NCBI RefSeq assembly: GCF_014203955.1
Contig: NZ_JACHKA010000001.1
Location: 3,627,001-3,691,000, forward strand
DNA from: Sphingobium lignivorans
GTDB taxonomy: Bacteria; Pseudomonadota; Alphaproteobacteria; Sphingomonadales; Sphingomonadaceae
Length of the DNA: 64,000 nucleotides
Direction of reading: 5' to 3'
Shown here: positions 26,711 through 35,268 of the stretch, one piece after another
Layout of the letters: every line of letters starts with the position of its first letter
How positions within the stretch are numbered: the stretch's first letter is position 1
Program-made: the position numbers and the translations under genes
Notes under the pieces: generated by a model
The model's input: the letters and a program-made list of their open reading frames with translations, nothing else
Databases searched by the model: none
Told to the model about the DNA's origin: nothing

Positions 26711-27646
26711 TCAGCCGAGCTGCCCGAAGCACCAGCGCAGGACGGACTTCTGCGCATGCAGGCGATTTTCCGCTTCGTCCCAGATCAGCGACTGCGGCCC
26801 GTCGATCACTTCGGCCGTCACTTCCTCCCCGCGATGCGCGGGCAGGCAGTGCAGGAACCGGGCATCCGGCCGGGCGCGGGCCATGAGCGCGGGCGTCACC
26901 TGATAAGGCATCATGGCCTTCAGCTTCACGTCGCCGGCGGCCTGGCCCATGGAAATCCATGTATCCGTGACCACGACGTCCGCGCCCGTCACCGCCTCGG
27001 CCGCATCGCGCGTCAGCGTGATGTTCGCGCCCAGCGCCTGCGCGGCCTGCGCGAAGCGGGGATCGGGATCATAGCCCTGCGGCACGCCCACGCGCACGTC
27101 GAAGCGGAAGAGGCCCGCCGCCTCGATGATCGAATGCAGCACATTGTTGCCGTCGCCCAGCCAGGCCCACTGGCTGCCGGGCAGCGCGAGGCCATGCTCG
27201 GCGACGGTCAGCAGGTCCGCCACGATCTGGCAGGGATGCGACAGATCGGTGAGGCCATTGATGACCGGCACGTCGGCATGATGCGCCATTTCATCGATCT
27301 TGGCATGATCGTCGGTGCGGATCATGATCGCATCGACCATGCGCGAGAGCACGCGCGCCGTATCGGCGATCGTCTCGCCGCGCCCGAGCTGGGTCGTGCC
27401 GCTGTCCAGGATGAGCGACGTGCCGCCGAGCTGGCGGATCGCCATGTCGAAGCTGACGCGGGTGCGCGTCGAGTTCTTCTCGAAGATCATCGCCAGCGTG
27501 CGCCCGGCAAGCGGTGCATCGGCATCCGCCGCGCCCCGGGGCAGCCCGGCCGCCGTCCGCGCGGCCTTGCGATCCATGGCGTCGCTCAGCATCGCCGCGA
27601 TCGCATCGCCCCCGGCGTCCGAGAGATTGAGGAAATGCCGGGTCAT
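26711..27646 (-). CDS. argF: Ornithine carbamoyltransferase
   Basis: 311 aa. Carbamoyl-phosphate motif STRTR (in [15 protein letters not shown]), the HPCQ motif in [12 protein letters not shown], and the ornithine/catalytic [13 protein letters not shown] are intact. It makes citrulline from ornithine and carbamoyl phosphate. The ATG at 27646 overlaps the argD stop by four bases, so argD and argF are translationally coupled arginine genes. Confidence 0.96.
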   Translation of the reverse strand: MTRHFLNLSDAGGDAIAAMLSDAMDRKAARTAAGLPRGAADADAPLAGRTLAMIFEKNSTRTRVSFDMAIRQLGGTSLILDSGTTQLGRGETIADTARVLSRMVDAIMIRTDDHAKIDEMAHHADVPVINGLTDLSHPCQIVADLLTVAEHGLALPGSQWAWLGDGNNVLHSIIEAAGLFRFDVRVGVPQGYDPDPRFAQAAQALGANITLTRDAAEAVTGADVVVTDTWISMGQAAGDVKLKAMMPYQVTPALMARARPDARFLHCLPAHRGEEVTAEVIDGPQSLIWDEAENRLHAQKSVLRWCFGQLG

Positions 27647-28845
27647 GACGCGGGAGGCTCGGGCAGCCGGTAGCTCGCCGCGCCGGCGGAGAGCTTCTCG
27701 ATCGCTTCGCTGATGTGGCTATCCTCGATGACCAGCGGGGGCAGAACGCGGAACACATTCTCGCCCGCCGCGACGGTCAGCAACCCGTGATTGTCCCGCA
27801 GATGCGCGACGAAATCCCGCGCCACCGCCGGCTCCTTCATCTTGATGCCGAGCATCAGCCCCTTGCCCCGGATCTCCTCGAAGAGATCATCGTGATTGGG
27901 GATGAGCTGCTCGAAGGCCTGGCGCAGCCGCTCGCCCATCTGCGCGACGCGGTCGAAGAAGCCGGGCTCCAGCATCACGTCCAGCACCGCCATGCCCGCG
28001 GCCATGGCAAGCGGATTGCCGCCATAAGTGGAGCCATGCGTGCCGAACACCATGCCCTTCGCCGCCTCTTCGGTCGCGAGGCAGGCGCCAAGCGGGAAGC
28101 CGCCGCCAATGCCCTTGGCGACTGCCATAATGTCCGGGATGATGCCGTAATGCTCATGGGCGAAGAACTTGCCCGTGCGCCCATAGCCGCACTGCACTTC
28201 GTCCAGGATCAGCAGGAGCCCGTGCTCATCGGCCGCCCGGCGCAGGCCGGTGATGAAGTCCGGCGTGCCCGCCGTCATGCCGCCTTCGCCCTGCACCGTC
28301 TCCACGAGGAAGCCGGCCGTCTCGTCGTCGATCTTCGCCAGCGCGCCTTCGAGATCATTGAAGGCCACATAGTCGAAGCCGGGCAGCAGCGGTTCGAAGC
28401 CGTCGCGCATCTTGGGCTGGTCCGTCGCGCTGATCGCGCCGAGCGTGCGCCCGTGGAACGCGTTCTTGAACGTGATGAGCTTGTGCCGCTGCGGATTGCC
28501 ATTCGCATAATGGTAGCGCCGCGCCGTCTTGATCGCGCATTCCACCGCTTCCGCGCCGCTATTCGTGAAGAACACGGTATCGGCAAAGCTGTTGTCGACG
28601 ATGCGCTTCGCCAGCGCCTCGCCCTGCGGCGAACCGTAGAGATTGGAGACGTGCATCAGCGTCGCCGCCTGCTCCGCGATCGCCTTCACCAGATGGGGAT
28701 GGCCATGGCCGAGCGCGTTCACCGCGATGCCCGCCGCGAAGTCCAGATAGCGCTCGCCGCGCTCGCCGATGAGATAGCAGCCCTCGCCTCGCACCGGACG
28801 CACCTCACACCGGGGATAAACGGGCATGAGCGGGGTGATCGACAT
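27643..28845 (-). CDS. argD: Acetylornithine aminotransferase
   Basis: 400 aa, PLP class III aminotransferase. The start [20 protein letters not shown] is typical, [15 protein letters not shown] and [11 protein letters not shown] are in place, and the PLP lysine is in [14 protein letters not shown]. It makes N-acetylornithine (and often succinyl-diaminopimelate). The ATG at 28845 has a good AGGAG nine bases upstream. The reading frame is open back to 28950, but that stretch contains a terminator-like hairpin, so it is treated as leader. Confidence 0.95.
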   Translation of the reverse strand: MSITPLMPVYPRCEVRPVRGEGCYLIGERGERYLDFAAGIAVNALGHGHPHLVKAIAEQAATLMHVSNLYGSPQGEALAKRIVDNSFADTVFFTNSGAEAVECAIKTARRYHYANGNPQRHKLITFKNAFHGRTLGAISATDQPKMRDGFEPLLPGFDYVAFNDLEGALAKIDDETAGFLVETVQGEGGMTAGTPDFITGLRRAADEHGLLLILDEVQCGYGRTGKFFAHEHYGIIPDIMAVAKGIGGGFPLGACLATEEAAKGMVFGTHGSTYGGNPLAMAAGMAVLDVMLEPGFFDRVAQMGERLRQAFEQLIPNHDDLFEEIRGKGLMLGIKMKEPAVARDFVAHLRDNHGLLTVAAGENVFRVLPPLVIEDSHISEAIEKLSAGAASYRLPEPPAS

Positions 28846-28858
28846 AGGACTGCTCCTT

Positions 28859-28906
28859 CCTCGCACGGTTTCAGAAACGGAAAAAGGCGGCCCGTGCGAG
28901 GCCGCC
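28859..28906 (-). promoter_or_regulatory. argD leader: terminator hairpin with an overlapping alternative stem
   Basis: On the minus strand GGCGGCC (28906-28900), a 7-base loop and GGCCGCC (28892-28886) are followed by TTTTT (28885-28881), a good intrinsic terminator between the upstream glycosyltransferase and argD. The bases 28901-28892 (CCTCGCACGG, spanning the loop and both stem edges) are a perfect 10-bp complement of 28868-28859 (CCGTGCGAGG), directly before the argD ribosome-binding site. The two structures exclude each other. This may be only the terminator of the upstream gene, or an attenuator. Confidence 0.6.
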
Positions 28907-28968
28907 ATCAACTGGACGCTCCTGATAGCCGCGCGGGGGCGGTTAATCAATGCATCGCGCCGCCTCGC

Positions 28969-29982
28969 TCAGGACGCGCCCTTATATTCGATGAGGCTCG
29001 ATGCACGGCCGCTGCGCCGCTTGCGGTGGAAGCGCACAAGCCCGCCGAATTGCGCCATTTTTCCGGCCATGATCCAGAAGGCATAAGCCAGCGCGAAACG
29101 CGGCGAGGCCCCGCCGCGCCACCGGGCAAAGGCAATGCGCGCCACCTGCAGGGGATAAAGCAGCGCGAGGAGAATCGCCCCCAGCCCCGCCGCGCGCGAG
29201 GGAAACAACAGGCCGACCAGCGCCAGCAGGATCACGAGCGCCGGCACCGTGCCGCCCCAGATGACGATGCTCTCGCGCTGCCGGCTCCAGAGCGGATCGG
29301 CCTTGTCGCCATGCCGGGCGACATGCTCGGCAAAGGCATGGCCTGAGCGCCGCGCGCGCAGCCACCACTGGCGCGCCTTGTGAATGTCCGCGTCGTGCAG
29401 CGTCATCTCCGCGTCGATCCGCCGGATCGTCCATCCCTTCTGGCGCAGGCGCAGGCAAAGGTCGGGCTCTTCCCCGGCAATGAGATCGTCACTGTAGCCA
29501 TTCGCGTCGCGCAACGCCGTGACGCGGAAGAGCACGTCCCCGCCACAGGCATTCACCAGGCCGATGGGGACATTCCATTCATCGTCGCACAAGGCATTGT
29601 AGATGCTGGCCCCGGGAAAGCGCTCGCGGCGCCGCCCGAACACCGCGCACAGGCCCGGCTCGGCATCGAGCGTCGATTCCGCCCGGGCAAGCCAGCCTGG
29701 CGCGAGCTCGCAATCGCCATCCACGAACTGCACATAGTCGAGCGCGGGATGCGTCTCGACCAGCCGCCGCCAGCCCGCATTGCGCGCCCGCGCGGCCGTG
29801 AAGCCGCCCTCGGTGGGGAGAAGTTCGACCGCCATGCCGAGCCCCCGCGCGAAATCGACGCTGCCGTCCGTCGACCCCGAATCGACATAGACGACCGGGC
29901 AGCCGGCCGGCACTGCGCGCAGGCATCGCTTGAGCCGCTCGCCTTCATTGCGGCCAATGGCGACGAGGCCGATCCTCGACAT
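28969..29982 (-). CDS. Glycosyltransferase family 2
   Basis: 337 aa. The GT-A domain starts MSRIGLVAIGRNEGERLKRC, with VYVDSGSTDGSVD and the DXD-type VQFVDGDCEL. A long region follows (LCDDEWNVPIGLVNACGGDV, GEEPDLCLRLRQKGW), and the C-terminus has three hydrophobic helices (about residues 235-260, 270-290, 310-325), so it is membrane-bound. It probably transfers a sugar to a lipid-linked acceptor; donor and product are unknown. It lies apart from the EPS island, upstream of the argD leader. The ATG at 29982 puts the Rossmann-like strand at the N-terminus. Confidence 0.82.
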   Translation of the reverse strand: MSRIGLVAIGRNEGERLKRCLRAVPAGCPVVYVDSGSTDGSVDFARGLGMAVELLPTEGGFTAARARNAGWRRLVETHPALDYVQFVDGDCELAPGWLARAESTLDAEPGLCAVFGRRRERFPGASIYNALCDDEWNVPIGLVNACGGDVLFRVTALRDANGYSDDLIAGEEPDLCLRLRQKGWTIRRIDAEMTLHDADIHKARQWWLRARRSGHAFAEHVARHGDKADPLWSRQRESIVIWGGTVPALVILLALVGLLFPSRAAGLGAILLALLYPLQVARIAFARWRGGASPRFALAYAFWIMAGKMAQFGGLVRFHRKRRSGRASSLIEYKGAS

Positions 29983-30069
29983 GATAGTCCCTATCCCCGC
30001 TTCCCGAGACGGCGCCGCTGAACGTGGCCGGGCAAGGGCGCCCGACAATCGCGACCTTGAAGCAGGGGA

Positions 30070-31263
30070 TCAGGGCTGTTGCAAGTGTGCAACCGCACGC
30101 GTGGTCGGCTGATGCAGGTGAGCGACAGCGCGCGAGACCGACTGCATGAGCTCCCAGCGCTTGGGAATGGGTGCGCTGGTCTCGCCGATCATCACCGCGA
30201 TCGCATAAGCCGTGCCGTCCGGCGCGGTCATGATGCCGACATCATTGTAGCCGGTCGAGCGCGGGGAGAGGTCCTGCCCGGTGCCGGTCTTGTGCGCATA
30301 GCTCCAGCCGGCGGGAACACCGGCCTTGACGCGCTGGGGCCCGGTCTTGGCGTCGGTCATGATCGCCAGCAATTCCCGCGTGGAATGCGGCGAGAGCATC
30401 TCGCCCTTGCGCAGCTTGCCGAGCGCGCGGGCGATGCCGACCGGGCTCGCGCCATCGGGCGGATTGGAGAGATAGGCATCGAGTGCCTTTTCCCGCGCGG
30501 AGCGGGGCAGATTCGCGCGCGCCGTGTAGAAGCGGCGGCCCTGCGACATGTCCTGCGTCCAGGTCAGGCCGGCGGTCTGGCTCTGCAGCAGACGCTCGCC
30601 CGGGCCGAAGCGGATGCTGTCCGGACCGAAGAAGCGCCGCGCGAGATAGCCCCGAACCGCCTCGGGCCCGCCGACCGTGCGCAGGATCGAATCATTGGCG
30701 GTATTGTCGCTCTGCTGCATCGCGCGGTCGAGCAGGTTGCGCAGGGTCGTGGTGTAGCCCTGCTCGCCTTTCACCATCGCGGCAATGGGCTGGTGAAAAA
30801 GCGTAAGGTCGCTTTGCCTGATCGTCACGGCGCGATCGAGCGAGAGCTTGCCGCGGTCCACCGCGTCCATCAGCGTCATCGCGACCCACAGCTTGGAGAC
30901 GCTCTGCTGGGGAAACAGCAGATCGCCATTGTGATCCACGGTCCAGCCCGTTTCGACATTGTGGACGGCGATGCCGACCTTGCCCGGGAATTGCCGGCCC
31001 AGCTCGCGGATGGTGGCGACCAGGGCCGGCGAAGGAGCGGCGCGGACGGTCGCGACAGGGCTGGGCAAGGGCTGGGGCGGCGGCAGCGGAACGCTGAGGC
31101 TCGCAGAGGCAGGTGCACGGGCGGCGGCGGCGGGCGGCACGGCGGCAATGCGCTGGGATTGCGGAATGGCCGTACATGCCCCCGCCAGTCCCATCAACAG
31201 CAACCCTGTTACGAGCGGTGCTCGCCTGCGCCCCAAACTCACCCGACTTTCCTTCACAATCAT
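30070..31263 (-). CDS. Class A beta-lactamase-like lipoprotein
   Basis: 397 aa. A basic N-terminus and lipobox LAGAC (Cys30) predict lipid anchoring. A Pro/Ala linker of about 50 residues precedes the serine hydrolase domain. Active-site motifs are S121-V-S-K124, S185-D-N187 and K325-T-G327. A possible omega-loop segment is E223-R-L-L-Q227, where Gln would replace the usual Asn170. The domain is longer than standard class A (about 290 aa). The C-terminus ends in two near-identical nonamers, RAVAHLHQP and RAVAHLQQP. GTG at 31242, after AAGGAAAG, is an alternative and perhaps better start. It may hydrolyse beta-lactams or act as a related D,D-peptidase-like hydrolase; no adjacent ampR-type regulator is present. 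Confidence 0.85.
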   Translation of the reverse strand: MIVKESRVSLGRRRAPLVTGLLLMGLAGACTAIPQSQRIAAVPPAAAARAPASASLSVPLPPPQPLPSPVATVRAAPSPALVATIRELGRQFPGKVGIAVHNVETGWTVDHNGDLLFPQQSVSKLWVAMTLMDAVDRGKLSLDRAVTIRQSDLTLFHQPIAAMVKGEQGYTTTLRNLLDRAMQQSDNTANDSILRTVGGPEAVRGYLARRFFGPDSIRFGPGERLLQSQTAGLTWTQDMSQGRRFYTARANLPRSAREKALDAYLSNPPDGASPVGIARALGKLRKGEMLSPHSTRELLAIMTDAKTGPQRVKAGVPAGWSYAHKTGTGQDLSPRSTGYNDVGIMTAPDGTAYAIAVMIGETSAPIPKRWELMQSVSRAVAHLHQPTTRAVAHLQQP

Positions 31264-31391
31264 GCACCTAGTCTCGCATGACAGACTTAACAGGGTGCCA
31301 ATGCACACAAGACACTTGCGGTGCAACGACTCCAAAACACGACGACCCGACTCCCTAACCGGAACCAGTCCGCCCTCAGTGTGTTGGCTGG

Positions 31392-31567
31392 CGCCGTCCA
31401 CAAAATTATGGCGCCATTTGATCGGAATCAAAGCATTTTTGCCTCCTCCGCCTATTCAGAGGGGGACGCGATGATCCGCAGTCGTCGTGTCGGAGACGGT
31501 TCCACCGTTTTCCCTCCTAGTCACACCTCAAGGGGCGCGGGGTTCATCCCGGCGCCCCCTTTTTTTT
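31392..31567 (+). ncRNA. Candidate small RNA with anti-Shine-Dalgarno loops
   Basis: Predicted from structure, not homology. Elements in order: pyrimidine-rich GCCTCCTCCGCC (31441-31452), a hairpin ACGGT-TCC-ACCGT (31496-31508), a probably single-stranded CCCTCCT (31512-31518) and CACCTC (31524-31529), then a GC terminator with T8. CCUCC-type loops next to a terminator are typical of alphaproteobacterial trans-acting sRNAs that mask ribosome-binding sites. The 5' end is uncertain: 31392 is inferred from the EcfG-like element GGAAC-N16-TGTT. A shorter RNA starting near 31480 is equally possible. Confidence 0.5.
31532..31567 (+). terminator. Strong intrinsic terminator (sRNA 3' end)
   Basis: GGGGCGC plus GGG (31532-31541) pairs with CCC plus GCGCCCC (31548-31558) with a one-base bulge and a 6-base loop, followed by eight T residues (31560-31567). 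Orientation is rightward, away from the beta-lactamase and towards the 3' end of nadB. Confidence 0.85.
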
Positions 31568-31616
31568 GGTGATCGCGGGCCGGGCGGCATGGCGCGCTCC
31601 GGCCGTGCGGCGCTTG

Positions 31617-33221
31617 TCAGGGCACCAGCACGGTATCGGCGGCGACCGGCGCCGCTTCGGGATAATCCAGCGTGTAGTGGAGGCCGCGGCTTTCCTTGCG
31701 ACGCAGGGCGCAGCGGATGATGAGCCGTGCCACCTCGAGCAGATTGCGCAGCTCGATGAGATCCGCCGTCACGCGGAAATTGCCGTAATATTCGCCCACT
31801 TCCTGTGCGAGCAGATCGGCGCGATGCTGCGCGCGCTCCAGCCGCTTGGTGGTGCGCACGATGCCGACATAGTCCCACATGAACCGGCGGATTTCCTTCC
31901 AGTTGTGCGTGACCACGACTTCCTCGTCGCTGTCCGTCACCCGGCTTTCGTCCCAGGCGCGGATAGCGGGCGGCGGCGCGAGATCGGCCCAGTTGGCGCG
32001 AATGTGGTTCGCAGTCGCCTCGCCGAACACGAAGCATTCGAGCAGCGAATTAGAGGCGAGGCGATTGGCGCCGTGCAGGCCGCTCTGGGTGACTTCGCCC
32101 GCGGCATAGAGGCCGGGCAGATCGGTGCGGCCGTGCAGATCGATCATCACGCCGCCGCAGGTATAATGCTGGGCGGGCACCACCGGGATCGGCTCCTTCG
32201 TGATGTCGATGTCGAGATCCAGCAGCCGCGCGTAGATGGTCGGGAAATGCTCGCGGATGAACTCGGGCGGCTTGTGGCTGATGTCGAGATGGACATAATC
32301 GAGCCCGAGCCTCTTGATCTCATGGTCGATCGCGCGGGCCACCACATCGCGGGGCGCCAGTTCGCCGCGCTTGTCGAACCGGTCCATGAAGCGCTTGCCG
32401 CCGCCGGGCACGCCGGGCGGGAGCTTGAGCTTGCCGCCCTCGCCCCGCATTGCCTCGGTGATGAGGAAGTTCTTGACCTCCAGATTGTAGAGGCAGGTCG
32501 GGTGGAACTGCATCATCTCCATGTTGGAGACGCGGCAGCCCGCGCGCCACGCCATGGCGATGCCGTCCCCCGTTGCGCCGCGCGGCGCGGTGGAGAAGAG
32601 ATAGGTCCGCCCTGCCCCGCCGCTCGCCAGCACGGTGGCCCGCGCGACGAAGGCATCGACGCGCCGGGTCTTCTGGTTGAGGGCATAGACGCCCCAGACA
32701 TGGCCATCGCCCGAATATTTCTCGCCATGGCGGGACGTGATGAGGTCGATGGCGACCATGTCCTCCATCAGCGTGATATTGGGATTGGCGCGCGCCGCGG
32801 CGAGCAGCGCGATCTGGACGGCGGCGCCCGTCGCATCGTCCACATGCACGATGCGCCGATGCGAATGGCCGCCCTCGCGGGTCAGGTGCCAGCGCTCGCC
32901 AAAGCTTTCCCCCGCGTTGAACGGCACGCCCAGCGCCGCCAGCCGCTCGATCGCCGCCGGCGCCTCCGACACCACGAATTCCACCGTCTCGCGATTGTTG
33001 AGGCCGGCACCCGCGACCATCGTATCCTCGACATGGTTGGCGAAGCTGTCGCCCGCATCCAGCACCGCCGCGATGCCGCCCTGCGCCCAGTTGGTCGATC
33101 CGCTGTCCAGCGATCCCTTGGCGAGCACCAGCACCTTGCGGTCCTGCGCGAGATTGATCGCGGCGGTCAGACCGGCAGCGCCGGACCCGATGATGACGAC
33201 GTCATGTGTGGTGATGGTCAT
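31617..33221 (-). CDS. nadB: L-aspartate oxidase
   Basis: 534 aa flavoprotein. FAD motif GSGAAGLTAA at residues 12-21, the SGSTNWAQGGIAAVLD block, the catalytic HTREGGHS-like LTREGGHSHRRIVH and GEVTQSGLHGANRLASNSLLE are present. It oxidises aspartate to iminoaspartate for NAD synthesis, using fumarate or oxygen. nadA and nadC are not in the window. It follows the ABC ATPase gene by 62 bp on the same strand. Confidence 0.95.
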   Translation of the reverse strand: MTITTHDVVIIGSGAAGLTAAINLAQDRKVLVLAKGSLDSGSTNWAQGGIAAVLDAGDSFANHVEDTMVAGAGLNNRETVEFVVSEAPAAIERLAALGVPFNAGESFGERWHLTREGGHSHRRIVHVDDATGAAVQIALLAAARANPNITLMEDMVAIDLITSRHGEKYSGDGHVWGVYALNQKTRRVDAFVARATVLASGGAGRTYLFSTAPRGATGDGIAMAWRAGCRVSNMEMMQFHPTCLYNLEVKNFLITEAMRGEGGKLKLPPGVPGGGKRFMDRFDKRGELAPRDVVARAIDHEIKRLGLDYVHLDISHKPPEFIREHFPTIYARLLDLDIDITKEPIPVVPAQHYTCGGVMIDLHGRTDLPGLYAAGEVTQSGLHGANRLASNSLLECFVFGEATANHIRANWADLAPPPAIRAWDESRVTDSDEEVVVTHNWKEIRRFMWDYVGIVRTTKRLERAQHRADLLAQEVGEYYGNFRVTADLIELRNLLEVARLIIRCALRRKESRGLHYTLDYPEAAPVAADTVLVP

Positions 33222-33283
33222 GCGCTCTTCTTCTCTCCTCGCCCATGCCCGGGGGCGTCAGCAACCGATGCGCGTGACGCCCC

Positions 33284-34207
33284 TCAGGCCGCGGCCCGCG
33301 TCAGGCTGAGGAACACGTCCTCCAGATCGGGATCATGCGTGCTGACGTCCACGATGGCGAAGCCCTGCCCCTGCACCAGCCCGAGCACTTCGCCCGCCGT
33401 GGCGCGGTTCTTGAGATAAGTGATCGTCAGGCTGCGCGGCCCGCTGCGCTCGATCTTCTCGAAATGATCGTGATTGGGCAGATCCGCGTCCAGATCCCGG
33501 TCGACCGTCACCTCGACGACCTTCTCCTGCGCCATGTTGACCAGCTCGCGCGTCGGCTTGTCGGCAATGAGGCGGCCGTTATTGATAATGGCGATGCGGT
33601 CACACAGCTCCTCGGCCTCTTCCAGATAATGGGTAGTGAGGACGATGGTGACGCCGCGCTCGTTGAGCGAGCGGACATAGGACCAGAGCTGCTGGCGCAG
33701 CTCGATGTCCACGCCGGCCGTCGGCTCGTCCAGCACGAGGATGGGCGGGGAATGCACCATGGCCTTGGCGACCATCAGCCGCCTCTTCATGCCGCCCGAC
33801 AGCGTGCGCGAATAAGCGCGGGCCTTGTCTTCCAGATGCACGGCGCGCAGCAACTCCATCGAGCGCCGCTCCGCCTTGGGCACGCCGTAATAGCCGGCCT
33901 GGATGTCCAGCGTCTCGATGGGCGTGAAGAAGGGATCGAACATGATCTCCTGATTGACGATGCCGATCGAGTTCTTCGCGTTGCGCAGCTGCTCGTCGAT
34001 GTCGAAGCCCCAGATGCGGGCCGTGCCGCCCGTCTTGTTCACCAGCCCCGCGAGGATGTTGATGAGCGTCGACTTGCCGGCGCCATTGGGACCGAGCAGG
34101 CCGAAGATGCTGCCGCGCTGCACGGAGAGCGTCACGCCATCGAGGGCGCGCTTGCCGCCCTTGTAGGTCTTGCTGAGGTCGATGATCTCGATGGCTGCCT
34201 GCGTCAT
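33284..34207 (-). CDS. ABC transporter ATP-binding protein (ABC-2 type)
   Basis: 307 aa. Walker A GPNGAGKST, the Q-loop, LSGGMKRRLMVAKA signature and LVLDEPTAGVD Walker B are complete; a C-terminal extension of about 70 residues is typical for DrrA/YadG-like exporters. No permease gene is adjacent, so the partner must be elsewhere or is encoded beyond nadB. It probably energises export of a lipid or drug-like substrate. Position in a leftward series with nadB does not suggest a functional link. Confidence 0.92.
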   Translation of the reverse strand: MTQAAIEIIDLSKTYKGGKRALDGVTLSVQRGSIFGLLGPNGAGKSTLINILAGLVNKTGGTARIWGFDIDEQLRNAKNSIGIVNQEIMFDPFFTPIETLDIQAGYYGVPKAERRSMELLRAVHLEDKARAYSRTLSGGMKRRLMVAKAMVHSPPILVLDEPTAGVDIELRQQLWSYVRSLNERGVTIVLTTHYLEEAEELCDRIAIINNGRLIADKPTRELVNMAQEKVVEVTVDRDLDADLPNHDHFEKIERSGPRSLTITYLKNRATAGEVLGLVQGQGFAIVDVSTHDPDLEDVFLSLTRAAA

Positions 34208-34270
34208 GCCGCGATCCCTAGAACAATAGGTGGCGAAAGAAAACGGGCAGCGACACGGACGCCACCGCGA

Positions 34271-34969
34271 TCAGCGCGCGCCGGCCAGTGCGCACCAGCG
34301 CGCCGCATCCAGGAACGCGGTGCGGCGCTCGGCCAGCCGCGCCGCCGCCTCGGCATCCTCGCCCCATTGCTCGGCCTGCCAATGCTCGTCCAGGCTGGCG
34401 GCATCGAACAGCGCCTCGGCCTCCGTCGCGCCGTGCAACAGGGCGAGCGTGCCGACGAGCGTGCCGCCGAGCTGCGTCATCGTCGCGGCGCCCGCGAGCA
34501 GCCAGGGATCGAGCGCCTCGACCGCGCCGCGCAACGCAGCGAGCGTCCGCGCCGGCTGGTCGACCGGGACGATGCCGGCCGTGACCGCGAATTCGATGCC
34601 GAAGCGGCCCCGCGCCCAATCCAGCAATGGCTCCCAGAGATCATTCTGGCGGGCAACCAGCGCTTCGGGCTCGTCGGCGCGATAGCAGAGCAGATCGCTT
34701 TCCGCATAAGCCGCCACCTGGCCCCGGAAGGCGCCCGGCCCGGTCAGCACGCGGTCTATGGTCGCATTGGCAAAGCCGGTCATCGGCATGGTGCGCGGAT
34801 CGATCTCCTCGCCTTGCACATCCCATTCCGCCGCGATCGCCTGCGCCATGGCGGCGTGCGGCACCACGAGCGGCGCGCGCATGGGCGTGCGCACCGGACG
34901 GCCATCCAGCCGGATCGCCCAGCCCTCGCCGTCCGCAACAGCCTGCGCTTCCTTCCAGAAACGCTTCAC
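34271..34969 (-). CDS. ATP12-family F1-ATPase assembly chaperone
   Basis: 232 aa. Starts (M)KRFWKEAQAVADGEGWAIRL with LDGRPVRTPMRAPLVVP, then the ATP12 core WDVQGEEIDPRTMPMTGFAN, ESDLLCYRADEP and WEPLLDWARGRFG. ATP12 binds F1 alpha subunits during ATP synthase assembly; in alphaproteobacteria the gene is common. The GTG start at 34969 overlaps the upstream membrane-protein stop (GTGA). Confidence 0.93.
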   Translation of the reverse strand: MKRFWKEAQAVADGEGWAIRLDGRPVRTPMRAPLVVPHAAMAQAIAAEWDVQGEEIDPRTMPMTGFANATIDRVLTGPGAFRGQVAAYAESDLLCYRADEPEALVARQNDLWEPLLDWARGRFGIEFAVTAGIVPVDQPARTLAALRGAVEALDPWLLAGAATMTQLGGTLVGTLALLHGATEAEALFDAASLDEHWQAEQWGEDAEAAARLAERRTAFLDAARWCALAGAR

Positions 34970-35268
34970 GGCCGGCCGGGGCCCTGCTCGCGCGGCGTGG
35001 CGAACGCGCGCGCCAGCATGCGCGGCACGATCATGAACTGGACGAAGCCGACGATGGAAATGATGAGCCCCATCCATTTCGCCTTGTCGCCCTGCACCCA
35101 GCCGAAACGCTGCAGCGAGATCGCCATGCCGAAGATGAGAATGATCGCGCCGGAGAGGCGGAACAGGCTGATGATGAAGAAGCGCTGCTTCGCCGCCGCC
35201 GCGCGCCGGGCCGCAGCCTCGGCCGTCTCGCCACCGATGCCGGGGCCGTCTGTCCTGTTCTCGCTCAT
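34966..35268 (-). CDS. Small two-helix membrane protein
   Basis: 100 aa. The N-terminal 28 residues are charged and Ala-rich; hydrophobic helices lie near 31-51 and 65-82, ending in MLARAFATPREQ. It is sandwiched between a HAD phosphatase and ATP12 with 4-bp overlaps on both sides (ATGA and GTGA), so the three are translated together. Homologous small proteins of unknown function sit beside ATP12 in other sphingomonads (recollection, unverified). A role in ATP synthase assembly is possible only by context. Confidence 0.72.
   Translation of the reverse strand: MSENRTDGPGIGGETAEAAARRAAAAKQRFFIISLFRLSGAIILIFGMAISLQRFGWVQGDKAKWMGLIISIVGFVQFMIVPRMLARAFATPREQGPGRP

Larger units (their letters stand above)
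31264..31616. other. 353-bp intergenic region with a probable small RNA gene
   Basis: No protein gene is convincing here. The plus strand ends in a strong intrinsic terminator (31532-31567) that no annotated gene uses, since both flanking genes (beta-lactamase and nadB) are on the minus strand. Upstream is a perfect inverted repeat TTTGAT-CGGA-ATCAAA (31417-31432) and an EcfG-like promoter element (GGAAC 31361-31365, 16 bases, TGTT 31382-31385). These point to a small RNA; it is listed separately. Confidence 0.6.

Noticed and set aside
31321..31572. 83-codon plus-strand frame in the beta-lactamase/nadB gap
   Set aside because: It reads through the intrinsic terminator at 31532-31567, has no RBS and no recognisable family; the region is better explained as a small RNA.
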